In this document: piece by piece, positions 8,598 through 17,579 of the stretch
Numbering within the stretch: position 1 is the first letter of the stretch
Layout of the letters: each line of letters starts with the position of its first letter
Assembly (NCBI RefSeq): GCF_008632455.1
Contig: NZ_CP043929.1
Span: forward strand, 2,294,001 to 2,358,000
Length of the DNA: 64,000 nucleotides
Source of the DNA: Methylomonas rhizoryzae
GTDB lineage: Bacteria; Pseudomonadota; Gammaproteobacteria; Methylococcales; Methylomonadaceae
Reading direction: 5' to 3'
Translations under genes and position numbers: made by a program
The notes under the pieces: generated by a model
What the model saw: only the letters and a program-made list of their open reading frames with translations
Database searches by the model: none
Told to the model about the DNA's origin: nothing

Positions 8598-11399
8598 CTA
8601 GGCCGGCGGTGTGGATTTTCTTTCCAAGAAAATAATCACTTTGCGGAACAAATGCCCGCCGGAATCGAAGATTGCGTTGATCAGTACTTCTTGACTGTAA
8701 CGCTCTCCGGATGCTTGCCGTGCGACTAACAACCCTCGCCATTTTCCAGTGGCGGAAATGGCTTGATCAACGGCCTCCGGCATCCCGGCCTGCTGCTCTG
8801 CACTGACTAGAATGTTTGGAATGCGGCCAATCGCATGTTCCCGGCGATAACCCGTCAGATTTTCGTAAGCGGGATTGATATTGAGAATTCTATTGTCGGC
8901 ATCGGTTATCAGCATAGCCTCGTTGCTGTTCTCGAATACCGAAGCCGCTAATTTCAAAGCATCTTCATGCGCTTTACGCTGGCTAATATCGCGCGCGAAT
9001 CCGACTGTCCCCAAAACCTTGCGCTCATCGTCGAATAGCGGGGCTTGGTAAATTTCCTGCCATTGCTCCTGTCCTTTAAACGACAGACTTTCTTCGCGGT
9101 ATCTGCGCTGACCGGAACGCATTACTTCGCAATCTTGCTCATAACACTTTTTTGCAATCCGGCCGGGGAAAAGATCGAAATCCATTTTGCCGATTACCTG
9201 GTCGGCGTCTATGCCGTATCTTTCGATGAAGCGGCGGTTCACCGCCAAATATTTACAGTTTTGGTCTTTTAGCCAAACGACGAACGGAAAGTTATCGAGC
9301 AATGCGCGTTCGTAATATTGCTTGTGCAGCAAATTGCGCTCCGAGTTGCGTCGTTCGGTAATATCGTTGAAATACCAGATTCGCCCGTAACAATTGTTTT
9401 GTCTATCCAGAATAGGCCAGGTAAAGCGCTCCAAGACCAAACCATTGATCAGTTCAATCTCATCTCGACTCGCTTGATCCGGATGCGCATACAAATATGC
9501 GACTTGCTCGGCAAACTGATCGGGATGTTTGGTTTTATCGGTGACGAACGCCAATTGAGCTTCGTCGTTAACGTCATCGGCTATTTCGGGAGGAATTTCC
9601 CAAAACTCGGCGATACGTCGATTCTGTAACAACTTTTTACCTTGGGTATCGACCGCCAGAACGCCGGCCGGAGACGAATCCAGCAAGGCTTCCAGAAAAG
9701 TGGTACGCCAGGTGAGCTGATCTTCGATGCGTTTACGCATCGTAATGTCTTCGTATGTTCCCAATAAACCGATAATATCGCCGTTACTATTGCGCAACGG
9801 AAACTTAGAAGTCCGCAGCCATATTAAATCGCCGTACTTATTGATTTGCGGCTCTTCGTAAGCGAAAGCGCTTTCACCGGTTTCGATGACCCTTACGTCG
9901 TCGGCTCGATAGCGTTCCGCCATCTGCCACCAGACTAAATCATCGTCCGTTTTACCGACCAGTTCGGCTACCGAATCACAGCCGGCATCCATCGCGAACA
10001 GGTTATTCGCCCCCTGATAACGCCGCTCTTTGTCCTTCCAGAAGATTCGAATCGGTAACGTTTCCAGTATCGTATTTAAAAAAACGTTCGAGTCGGATAA
10101 GGCCTTGCCTATCCGCGTTTGCTCGGTTACGTCTAAAAATATCGTTAGGTACTCGTTCTCGAATACCCCGCTGAGTTGGCCTGTCGTAGCAATCACGTGC
10201 CGGATCCCGCCGTTTTTACACTTGACTTCCATTTCTACCGGCTCAAACTCCACTCCCGGCCGGCCGGCATTCCCTAAGCGTTTTACCCACAATTGTTGCA
10301 TCCGATTTCTATTGGCGCTGTCGGGAATGGCTTTTTCCCACCAATCGCTCAAGCTCGGAATATCGCGAACCGTATAACCGAATGTAGAGATAAATGCCGG
10401 ATTCAATAAGGTGATGCGCTGTTCTGCGTCGATCAGCGCATAAGATACCGGGGATACGTCGATAATCGATTGCAGCCTATGCTCGCTGGCGGCTAATCGG
10501 GCACTGGTCTGCCGGGTATCGTGCAAAATCAACGCTAACAAGGTCCCCAACGCCGAAAACACCATTTGGAATAACCAATAGTTGACCAAGCCGCTTTTTT
10601 CAAAATCGTGCGCAAAATAGCCGTTACCGGATGCAGCGCCCAATAGTGCAGTCACTGCTGTCACAATCGCCACCCATTGCACGCCATGCCGAGCAAAACG
10701 CGTCGCCCCCCAGAACATGACGACGAATATCCAGTAATCGCGGGCAAGATCGCCCAGTTGCGCCTGGAACATGCCGAGAAAAACATCCAGCGCCGTTACT
10801 ACGGAAACCGTCAAAAAAGCCAAGGTTTCTTTCAATCGCTGCGGAGTAAACCATTCCTTGGGCCATTGGCGCCAAACCAACAGGACCGGGACCACCGAAA
10901 TTACGCCTAACACGTCGGACATCCACCAGTGCAGCAATGCAATCGGTAATGCTTCCACGGGTAATAGATCTTGGCTCATGATCGCCACAGGGCCTACGCT
11001 GGCACTGATGAAGCTGCAGCAGATCGAGATGATGCCCAGATAATAAAAGTGCTCCGGCTTGTTAAGATCCGGAGAAAATTTTGTCGTGTGCGTCAGCCAC
11101 CACGTCGCCAAAAGCGGCTCTAAGGTATTTCCCACCGCTATGGCTGCGCTCAATCCCCAGCCGTCGTTGACCATCAGGCCTGCGACAAGCGCACCGGCAA
11201 ATATTCCCGGCCAAACTCGCGGACCTTTTAAAATCAACACGGCAAGAGCCAGGCCCGACGGGAACCATACCAACGTCACGTTGCCTTCTGCCGAAAAGTA
11301 ATTTAAGACTAATTTTCCTAATGCGGCATACAGCACGGCCGTCGATACCATTCCCAATACGTCCTGCCATCGGTATTGCGGAAAAACCATGCGTGCCAC
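8598..11399 (-). CDS. MASE1 membrane sensor with five PAS domains and no output domain
   Basis: This 933-residue inner-membrane protein starts with a MASE1 sensory region of about eight to ten helices (residues about 10-300). Five consecutive PAS/PAC units follow; the joints are marked by DVTEQTRI, DITMRKRIE, DITERRNSE and DISQRKAHE. The last PAS ends at FLERKSTPPA and a TAG. No GGDEF, EAL, kinase or other output follows, although MASE1 proteins normally end in one. It may signal through a partner or be a truncated diguanylate cyclase. The start is GTG at 11399 or ATG at 11390. It lies 23 bases downstream of the GDT1-type gene on the same strand. Confidence 0.8.
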   Translation of the reverse strand: MARMVFPQYRWQDVLGMVSTAVLYAALGKLVLNYFSAEGNVTLVWFPSGLALAVLILKGPRVWPGIFAGALVAGLMVNDGWGLSAAIAVGNTLEPLLATWWLTHTTKFSPDLNKPEHFYYLGIISICCSFISASVGPVAIMSQDLLPVEALPIALLHWWMSDVLGVISVVPVLLVWRQWPKEWFTPQRLKETLAFLTVSVVTALDVFLGMFQAQLGDLARDYWIFVVMFWGATRFARHGVQWVAIVTAVTALLGAASGNGYFAHDFEKSGLVNYWLFQMVFSALGTLLALILHDTRQTSARLAASEHRLQSIIDVSPVSYALIDAEQRITLLNPAFISTFGYTVRDIPSLSDWWEKAIPDSANRNRMQQLWVKRLGNAGRPGVEFEPVEMEVKCKNGGIRHVIATTGQLSGVFENEYLTIFLDVTEQTRIGKALSDSNVFLNTILETLPIRIFWKDKERRYQGANNLFAMDAGCDSVAELVGKTDDDLVWWQMAERYRADDVRVIETGESAFAYEEPQINKYGDLIWLRTSKFPLRNSNGDIIGLLGTYEDITMRKRIEDQLTWRTTFLEALLDSSPAGVLAVDTQGKKLLQNRRIAEFWEIPPEIADDVNDEAQLAFVTDKTKHPDQFAEQVAYLYAHPDQASRDEIELINGLVLERFTWPILDRQNNCYGRIWYFNDITERRNSERNLLHKQYYERALLDNFPFVVWLKDQNCKYLAVNRRFIERYGIDADQVIGKMDFDLFPGRIAKKCYEQDCEVMRSGQRRYREESLSFKGQEQWQEIYQAPLFDDERKVLGTVGFARDISQRKAHEDALKLAASVFENSNEAMLITDADNRILNINPAYENLTGYRREHAIGRIPNILVSAEQQAGMPEAVDQAISATGKWRGLLVARQASGERYSQEVLINAIFDSGGHLFRKVIIFLERKSTPPA

Positions 11400-11422
11400 C
11401 CAATTTCCGATTCAGTCTTACA

Positions 11423-12091
11423 CTAGACAAACGCCGAGAAACATATCTTGTCCCAAACCCAAGTCGGCAGCGAAATCAGCGCCCGATAAGCCGCGCTGAG
11501 TGCCAAAACGATAAAAATAATACCGCTGATTTTTTTTAACAACGATAAACGCATGCGTTTCAACAGGGTTTTACCGGCCAAAATGCCTAAACCCGAGGTA
11601 AGCGCCAAGGCTAGAGTAGCGCCTGTCCAAACCGCCCACGGCTCTGCCGTGGAACTTAAAGCCGCTACTGCCAACTGCGTTTTATCGCCAAATTCGGCTA
11701 CCGTAATCAGCGTCAATGTGGTCAAAAACATACCGCGCCGGCTGATTTCGACCACCTCCTCTTGTTCTTCCTCCGCGTTAGCGAAAATAGCGTGTAAGCC
11801 AAACCCGGCAAACATCAGCGCTACGCAAGCTGCCAGCAAATACTCGGGCAACCATTGCGCCAAAGCAGCGCCAAACAATACGGCTAAGGTGTTTAGCGTA
11901 GCAAATGCGCTAACCGCTCCCCAAAATACCGGTGCGCTACGATGTTTCGAAGCCAACACCATGCAAACCAACTGACTCTTATCGCCAATCTCGGCCGCTG
12001 CAATCACGACAAAACTGCTAAAAATGGGAAACAACGCCTGCTTTATATCGGCCGTATGCCAATAACCGAACCAATTGATCGTCAATTCCAT
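11423..12091 (-). CDS. mneA: GDT1/TMEM165-family manganese exporter
   Basis: This 222-residue inner-membrane protein belongs to UPF0016 (GDT1/TMEM165). Characterised bacterial members export Mn2+, and eukaryotic members move Mn2+ and Ca2+. Two inverted repeats of three helices each carry the signature ExGDK(S/T): EIGDKSQLVCM near residue 34 and EFGDKTQLAVAAL near 133. An acidic cytoplasmic linker (EEEQEEVVEI) joins them. Only 55 bases separate it from the upstream ZIP gene, too little for a yybP-ykoY manganese riboswitch; none is visible. Placement beside a metal importer fits divalent metal balance. The symbol is by family analogy. Confidence 0.82.
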   Translation of the reverse strand: MELTINWFGYWHTADIKQALFPIFSSFVVIAAAEIGDKSQLVCMVLASKHRSAPVFWGAVSAFATLNTLAVLFGAALAQWLPEYLLAACVALMFAGFGLHAIFANAEEEQEEVVEISRRGMFLTTLTLITVAEFGDKTQLAVAALSSTAEPWAVWTGATLALALTSGLGILAGKTLLKRMRLSLLKKISGIIFIVLALSAAYRALISLPTWVWDKICFSAFV

Positions 12092-12146
12092 GTGTGGATT
12101 TTTCGGAAAATAATGAAAGCTCTAGTTGCCTGGGCCCGTTAAACCA

Positions 12147-13076
12147 TCAACCGATTATCTTGTCCAGTATCATCATGATGATGAAGCCGCCCATCAACGA
12201 AAAGGTCGCAACCCTGGAACGGCCTTTGGCATGCGTTTCCGGAATAATTTCTTCACTGATGACAAATAACATCGCGCCGGCCGCGAATCCCATCGCTATC
12301 GGTAAAAACGAAGAAAAAACCGTCACCATGGTGATGCCCAACAATCCACCGACCGGTTCCACTAAGCCGGTCAAGGTCGCGATACCGACAGCCTTCCATT
12401 TGTCGTAACCTAAGCCGACCAACGGCAAGGCGACGGCCAAGCCTTCCGGGATATTTTGCAACGCGATGGCAATGGCCAGCACGCTGCCGTTGTGCAGGTC
12501 CCCGGTGCCGAAACTTACTCCGACCGACATGCCTTCCGGAAAATTATGTATGGTTATCGCGATGATAAATAGCGAAATCTTTTGCAGGGAATCCAGGCTT
12601 TCTTCGGCAACCGTTTCAAAATGCAAGTGCGGCAGCTTTTGATCCGCGAAATGTAAAAACAGCGCACCCAACAACATGCCGACCGAAACAACCAGCAAAC
12701 CTTTACCCGGCCAAGCTTGTTCGCCAAAGTCAATTCCCGGTACCAACAAAGAAAACGCGGTAGCCGCCAACATCACCCCCGCTGCAGCGCCTAACATGCC
12801 GTTAAACAACCGCGCCGATATATCTTTCAGGAACAAGGCCGGCAAAGCGCCCAACCCTGTCGCCAAACCGGCCAAAATACTTGCGAAAAACCCTATGACG
12901 ACTAACGAACCGAAAAGCAGATATAAACTACCGAACACCAGTATTTGACTCAACAAAAACGCGCTCAACCACGCCGCCCATCGCTGCGGTTTCGGTAATT
13001 CCATCACCCTGGAATACAGAGGGTAAGCCTGTAATTGCTGCACCCGATTGGCAAAAAACAGTTCTAAGTCAAACAT
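12147..13076 (-). CDS. ZIP-family divalent metal transporter (GufA/ZupT type)
   Basis: This 309-residue inner-membrane protein has about eight hydrophobic helices and the two ZIP metal-binding helices, HNFPEGMSVGVSFG near residue 178 and NIPEGLAVALPLVG near 209. The family imports Zn2+ and often Fe2+ or Mn2+. An N-terminal extension (FFANRVQQLQAYPLYSRVMEL) precedes the conserved core and suggests the GufA-like bacterial branch rather than E. coli ZupT. A cytoplasmic loop with HLHFE lies between helices 3 and 4. It is probably co-transcribed with the manganese exporter gene 55 bases downstream. Specific metal is not decidable from sequence. Confidence 0.85.
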   Translation of the reverse strand: MFDLELFFANRVQQLQAYPLYSRVMELPKPQRWAAWLSAFLLSQILVFGSLYLLFGSLVVIGFFASILAGLATGLGALPALFLKDISARLFNGMLGAAAGVMLAATAFSLLVPGIDFGEQAWPGKGLLVVSVGMLLGALFLHFADQKLPHLHFETVAEESLDSLQKISLFIIAITIHNFPEGMSVGVSFGTGDLHNGSVLAIAIALQNIPEGLAVALPLVGLGYDKWKAVGIATLTGLVEPVGGLLGITMVTVFSSFLPIAMGFAAGAMLFVISEEIIPETHAKGRSRVATFSLMGGFIIMMILDKIIG

Positions 13077-13337
13077 AAGTATCCTTATCGCACGTGAGTG
13101 AAAAACCGATTATACGCAAGGATTTAATCCCACGATGAAACACTTACCCAAGCCGTGCCGCTTGACCTTTTGCAATAAGCTTTACTTTGTCGAAAAAATT
13201 ACATTTTGTGCGTTTTCCCGTGCCTCATCGGTAATGAACGACTAAATATCCATTTCAGGCCGTTAGCGCTTGCTTCCGACAGACGCCGGATAGCGCTGTT
13301 TTCACAAAGGCTCGGATTCTTGGTATTCAATTTGCTG

Positions 13338-13362
13338 CTGATTGAAAAACCTTTTCAATCAG
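13338..13362 (+). repeat. Perfect inverted repeat in leader of J-domain gene
   Basis: CTGATTGAAAA and its exact complement TTTTCAATCAG are separated by ACC, giving an 11-bp perfect stem with a 3-base loop. It ends 17 bases before the ATG at 13380, just upstream of the CCGGAGAAA ribosome site. It could be an RNA hairpin controlling translation or a DNA operator. No T-run follows, so it is not a typical terminator. Confidence 0.6.
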
Positions 13363-13379
13363 CCAACCGGAGAAAAAGC

Positions 13380-13916
13380 ATGCATCACAGTCCGTGGCCG
13401 GAACAAGAAGAGCTATGGGTCATTTGGAACGGCTCGCTCGGCATTGTCGATACCGTGACGATCGGGCGGATTGAAGCCGGGCCGGCTGGCCGAAACGCTT
13501 GGCTGGAGGAGCCTTACGATATGGTCGGACCGTTTAATCTCGATGAACTTGAGGCAAAAGGTTGGATGGATTTTGCCGCTTGCGCGGTCATGTCGCGGCA
13601 AAAATGGCAAGACGATCAAGTGGCGTTGCGTCGGGAATCCCTCAAACAACGCCGCGCGGCGCAGGCAAGGCTATTCGAGTACCAAACACGCTACAACCAA
13701 AGCCGAATTCAACCGCCAAACCACGACCGCCGACTCAGCGACCGGCAACATCGCCAAGTCCTGAATTTGCCGTTAGACGGAGCGCTCGATCCCACCCAGA
13801 TCAAAACCGCTTTTCGGCGGCTGGCTCAGAAGGCCCACCCCGACGTCGGCGGCAGCCATGAGCAGTTTATCCGGATCACCGAGGCCCGCAATGCGTTGCT
13901 GGAACGAACGGCGTGA
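13380..13916 (+). CDS. Protein with C-terminal J domain
   Basis: This 178-residue soluble protein ends in a J domain (residues about 120-175) with KIKTAF-like helix II and the diagnostic HPD in AQKAHPDVGGSHEQF. It should stimulate an Hsp70 (DnaK-type) ATPase. The N-terminal 110 residues (MHHSPWPEQEELWVIWNG onward) have no domain I recognise; they may select the client. The ATG at 13380 follows CCGGAGAAAAAGC. The gene stands between the divergent ZIP gene and the convergent viaA, with a perfect inverted repeat in its leader. Client unknown. Confidence 0.75.
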   Translation: MHHSPWPEQEELWVIWNGSLGIVDTVTIGRIEAGPAGRNAWLEEPYDMVGPFNLDELEAKGWMDFAACAVMSRQKWQDDQVALRRESLKQRRAAQARLFEYQTRYNQSRIQPPNHDRRLSDRQHRQVLNLPLDGALDPTQIKTAFRRLAQKAHPDVGGSHEQFIRITEARNALLERTA

Positions 13917-13948
13917 TCGGCGGGCGACAAGTTTAGCTCGGTCATCTC

Positions 13949-15661
13949 CTAATCAAGTTCCTCTGCGCCGGACTGCATTCCGTTGAACCGATGCAAAGGC
14001 TCGCACAGGGCCTCCAAAGCCCGGCTGCGCCAGTTGCCCAGCAACAGTCCATGAATGCGCAAGCCTTGTTGGCGTTTTAGGGCTTCGATGCGCTCAAACG
14101 CCGGAGCCTGTAAAGGGAAGCGTCCGTCGGTAATCAGGAGAATATCGGCATTTAGCCAAGCTTCGTTGTGTTGTTTGGCCAAGGCGTTCAGTAAAGGTTG
14201 TACGACGTCGGTACCGCCGTGAAAGCTATGTTGCAAAAATTGTAATAGCTGCTTCAAGCCACCGCGGGTTAAATCCAGTTCGTGCTCCAGTATCTGCTGC
14301 GGCCCGCTAAATGCGTAAATATGACAAGCCCGGTGTTCCGCGTAGGCCAGCCGCAACACCTCCAACACAATGGCTTTGGCGATCGTTTCCGGTGCGCCGT
14401 GCATAGACGCCGAGGTATCCAAACATACAATGATGGGTCCGGCCCCCAAGCCGCCGGGTTGGACTTGCGGCGGGCATTGCGCGTCCACATCCAAGTCCTG
14501 CTCCTCCCAAAGCGGCTCAGGCAGCAAACCATGGCGGCAATAAGTCAGCAAGCGCCGCTCCGCTCGACGCGCATGCCATAACCACTTGAGTTTGGGATGC
14601 CCCAGTTGCGACAGTTCGCTGGGTAGCATGCGCGTCAAGTCGTCGTCTAATTCGATGCCGCCGGTTTCCATAGGGGGGTGGGGATTATGCTGCGGCCGCG
14701 GCTCGGGGTACGGGCGTCGTAACGGCGCGACGATGCGTTCGGCCAGTGCCTGTAAGTTCTCCGTGCCGATTGAACGGCGTAAACGTCCGATCAGCGCAAT
14801 CAATTCGACCAATTCCGGCGAGTCCTGCAACAAACGCCGATAACGCACGATGTCGCGCCAGCCGTGCACGGCTAACACGCCTTGAGTCAAATCCCAACCT
14901 CGGCCCAGCAAGCCGCCCAATTCGGCGTACACGGCCGATAGTTGCTGCCAGGTTTGTGCCAGTTCACGCCAGTTGCGTTCGAGAGGTTCGCTCACTATTT
15001 TCTCTATCTCAACGCCGGGGCCTGAAGAAGTGCTGCCTGACGGCGGGGTTGCCGCTACGCTGCCATCGGTATTTTCATTTTGGGCCGGGCTAGGTTCGCT
15101 TGGCAAATCCGCCAGCCCGGGGGGCAGCGAATTCAAGCTCAATCGCGATTCGTCGACAACGTTGTTTGCTTGCGGCAATGGTTCGGATGGGCGGGTGGGG
15201 GCCTGTGACGATAAGTTAGGCTCACCCCCGCCGCCCGAGCGTTCGACGTGGTCGGCCAGTCCTTCCGGATCGGCGAACGACGAGTCTTGGTTTTTGATTT
15301 TCTGGCGCTGGGCCAATTTGTCGACGAAACCGTCCGGTTTCAGAGCGAAATAATCCTCGGCGCTACCTATACCTTCCAGTAGATCCAGCAAGATGCTGTC
15401 GGTCAGCTCCGCTTGGCCGCGGCAATACTGCACGATTTCCAAGGTTTCCAGGCGCATCAAAATAGTATGGCGAATGTTGCGTTCCGGCCAATCGGTGGCG
15501 TCCGGCTCCGGTAATTGACCGGCCAGCAGACAAGCGCGCCAGTGCAGCACCGCAGCGCTGCGTGCCAATAATTCACCGTGGCTATGGGTAACGACCGGGC
15601 TATAAAGACTGTCCGGCAATGCGTCCAGCAAGGCAAAGCGGGTTTCGAAGCGGCGAAACAT
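13949..15661 (-). CDS. viaA: ViaA-like VWA-domain protein
   Basis: This 570-residue soluble protein pairs with the upstream RavA-type ATPase. The C-terminal half is a von Willebrand A domain with the metal-site motif IVCLDTSASMHG and later HGGTDVVQPL and LLITDGRF. The stretch before it, LTRMLPSELSQLGHPKL and RRLLTYCRHG, matches ViaA more than CoxE or BatA proteins. It is longer than E. coli ViaA (483) because of a Pro/Ser-rich insertion around residues 190-270. The ATG at 15661-15659 shares its A with the ravA stop (TGATG), so the genes are coupled. A longer reading frame upstream lies wholly inside ravA and is not used. In E. coli the pair acts on respiratory Fe-S complexes. Confidence 0.78.
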   Translation of the reverse strand: MFRRFETRFALLDALPDSLYSPVVTHSHGELLARSAAVLHWRACLLAGQLPEPDATDWPERNIRHTILMRLETLEIVQYCRGQAELTDSILLDLLEGIGSAEDYFALKPDGFVDKLAQRQKIKNQDSSFADPEGLADHVERSGGGGEPNLSSQAPTRPSEPLPQANNVVDESRLSLNSLPPGLADLPSEPSPAQNENTDGSVAATPPSGSTSSGPGVEIEKIVSEPLERNWRELAQTWQQLSAVYAELGGLLGRGWDLTQGVLAVHGWRDIVRYRRLLQDSPELVELIALIGRLRRSIGTENLQALAERIVAPLRRPYPEPRPQHNPHPPMETGGIELDDDLTRMLPSELSQLGHPKLKWLWHARRAERRLLTYCRHGLLPEPLWEEQDLDVDAQCPPQVQPGGLGAGPIIVCLDTSASMHGAPETIAKAIVLEVLRLAYAEHRACHIYAFSGPQQILEHELDLTRGGLKQLLQFLQHSFHGGTDVVQPLLNALAKQHNEAWLNADILLITDGRFPLQAPAFERIEALKRQQGLRIHGLLLGNWRSRALEALCEPLHRFNGMQSGAEELD

Positions 15662-17181
15662 CAGCCGAGTTGCGGCAAACCGGCGTAACCGTCGGCCACC
15701 GCCTGCAGCCGGGCAAGCAATTGTGTTACATGCCGCAAGGCTTGTTGCAAGCCGGCCGCCGCCGTTTGCGCAAACTCGGCCGGCAGCCATAGCGGATCGC
15801 GCAAGGTAGCGGCTAACGAATCGACTTGGTTTTGCACGCTGTCGCGCAAAGCGGTCAGCTCCACCGTCAAACGTCCGGTTTCGGCTAGCCGCGCGGCGAT
15901 GAAGGCCGAACTGTGTTTTAACGGCTCCATGCACGGTGCATTTTCTATCCGTTCGATGAAGCGGTTGGCCGGATTGGCGACGTATTGGTCCAGGTGTACC
16001 CATTGGCCGTCCAAATGCGTCTGTTGGTACAAGCGGTCGAAAAAGCGCTGCGCCAGTTCCTGCTTGCTGTAACCCGTACCGTCATTGCTGCGCTCCTCGG
16101 TGCCGGGTGGAGCGAGGTACAAAAGCTGGCCGTCGCGCATGACCGCATTATGGGTGACGGGCTGTAGAGTGGTGCGGCCGTCGGCAGCGATAAATACCGG
16201 CCGGCCTTGATGGTCCAGCCGTTGCACTTGGCTGTGACTGTCGCGCTGCAAGGCGGCTTCCCAAGTCGCCACCAATTTGTCCAGGGCCGGCAAGCCTAAC
16301 TGGCTGCCGGTGCCGACGTAACGGCAGTACCATGCGAATAGCATTTCGCGTTGTTCCGGCTCAGACCACAGACAATGTTGCAGCAAACCGCAATCCCAAA
16401 TCGACACCTGCCGCCTGTCGTCGGTAAACGCGGCGACTTTCAGCAGTTTGACGGCCTTGCGCCAGCGCCGATCCGAGACCTGTAGGCCGTTTTGTTGCAG
16501 AAATTGCCGTAACTCTTGAAGCAATGTTAATACCTGCTCCGGCAAGGTCACTGTGACGGCGTCGGCTTGAATTCGGGCAATCTCGTCGCGACTGAAGCGC
16601 AATCCGGCGTCAAGCTGAGCCTTGGTTTCGGTTAACTGTAACAACGCGACAAACTGCGCATCGCTGACCGCCTGCACCTGATAACGGCATAAAAACCGGT
16701 CGTACAGGGCAAGCAAGCTATCATCCTCCGGCAACTCGTTGCTGGCAGCGATCACCGAGATCAACGGCACTTTGAGCCGGGCATCGCCGTTGTCGAATTC
16801 GCGTTCGTTCAATAGCGTCAACAATGCATTCAATATCGCGCTGTTAGCCTTGAAAATTTCGTCTATGAAGGCAATGCTGGCGCTAGGCAAATAACGTTCG
16901 GTCAAGCGCAGATAGCGGTCTTCCTCCAAGGCCTTGATCGACAGCGGCCCGAATAGCTCTTCCGGCACCGAAAATTTAGTCAGCAAGCGTTCGAAGTAAC
17001 CGCCGTCGCTGAACGCCAAATGCAAACGCCTGGCCATTTCGCTTTTAGCGGTACCCGGCTGGCCGAGCAATAAAAGATGTTCGCCGGCCAACGCGGACAG
17101 CAAGGCCAAACGCAAGGGTTCGTCGCGTTCCAGCAAGCCGGCGGCGAGTTGGCGGACCATGGTTTGGATGTGGCTTTTCAT
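15661..17181 (-). CDS. ravA: RavA-like MoxR AAA+ ATPase
   Basis: This 506-residue cytoplasmic protein is a MoxR-class AAA+ ATPase closest in appearance to RavA. It has Walker A LLLGQPGTAKSEMARRL, the segment KFSVPEELFGPLSIKAL, Walker B IAFIDEIFKAN, LLTLLNEREF and the sensor region AASNELPEDDSLLALYDR. Length is close to E. coli RavA (498). A C-terminal helical part (about 320-506) replaces the RavA triple-helix/LARA region. MoxR ATPases and their VWA partners act as chaperones for metal-containing complexes. The gene follows the cupin gene by 12 bases at the tail of the nitrate operon, suggesting it services the nitrate reductase. That role is inference. Confidence 0.8.
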   Translation of the reverse strand: MKSHIQTMVRQLAAGLLERDEPLRLALLSALAGEHLLLLGQPGTAKSEMARRLHLAFSDGGYFERLLTKFSVPEELFGPLSIKALEEDRYLRLTERYLPSASIAFIDEIFKANSAILNALLTLLNEREFDNGDARLKVPLISVIAASNELPEDDSLLALYDRFLCRYQVQAVSDAQFVALLQLTETKAQLDAGLRFSRDEIARIQADAVTVTLPEQVLTLLQELRQFLQQNGLQVSDRRWRKAVKLLKVAAFTDDRRQVSIWDCGLLQHCLWSEPEQREMLFAWYCRYVGTGSQLGLPALDKLVATWEAALQRDSHSQVQRLDHQGRPVFIAADGRTTLQPVTHNAVMRDGQLLYLAPPGTEERSNDGTGYSKQELAQRFFDRLYQQTHLDGQWVHLDQYVANPANRFIERIENAPCMEPLKHSSAFIAARLAETGRLTVELTALRDSVQNQVDSLAATLRDPLWLPAEFAQTAAAGLQQALRHVTQLLARLQAVADGYAGLPQLG

Positions 17182-17193
17182 CGACTTGCCTAG

Positions 17194-17550
17194 CTATTTA
17201 TCCGCTAACTGGTAACCCGGCATCGAGCCGGCCACAACCGAGACGAAGACGAAAGGCTCACTGCCGGAATTCAAAGCACCGTGTACTTCGCCGACTTTAG
17301 CCACCGCGATGTCGCCGGGTTTCAGTTTCATGCTTTGCCGGCCACCCAAATAATAATCCGCTTCGCCGGAAATGACCGTCCAGGTGTCTTGCCCGCCCGG
17401 ATGTACGTGGGCGGCAATTTCCTGACCGGGCGCGACGTGCCAGGCGACGATGGCGGCGTGCTCGGTTTGCAATACCAGCGAGCGAATGGGATCGTCCGCA
17501 CAGGGTTGCAAATAATCTTGCAATATAAAGATACGCTGGTCCGCTTGCAT
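17194..17550 (-). CDS. Small cupin-domain protein
   Basis: This 118-residue protein is a single cupin barrel. Motif 1 is HVHPGGQDTWTVISGEADYYLG (two His and a Glu as metal ligands) and motif 2 is PGDIAVAKVGEVHGALN with the last His ligand. No signal peptide is seen. Cupins of this size can be metal-dependent enzymes or ligand sensors; I cannot tell which. It sits 29 bases after the dmsBC-type gene and 12 before ravA in the nitrate operon, so a role in that pathway, for example in cofactor or metabolite sensing, is possible but unproven. Confidence 0.75.
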   Translation of the reverse strand: MQADQRIFILQDYLQPCADDPIRSLVLQTEHAAIVAWHVAPGQEIAAHVHPGGQDTWTVISGEADYYLGGRQSMKLKPGDIAVAKVGEVHGALNSGSEPFVFVSVVAGSMPGYQLADK

Positions 17551-17579
17551 GCTTTATGCCTCGCTAGGTTAAGGTTGAA

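Noticed and set aside
12092..12146. yybP-ykoY manganese riboswitch before the GDT1-type gene
   Set aside because: Only 55 bases are available and no matching core is present.
13949..16003. Longer 684-residue version of the VWA protein
   Set aside because: The extra 114 residues lie wholly inside ravA in another frame; the ATG at 15661 overlapping the ravA stop is the natural start.
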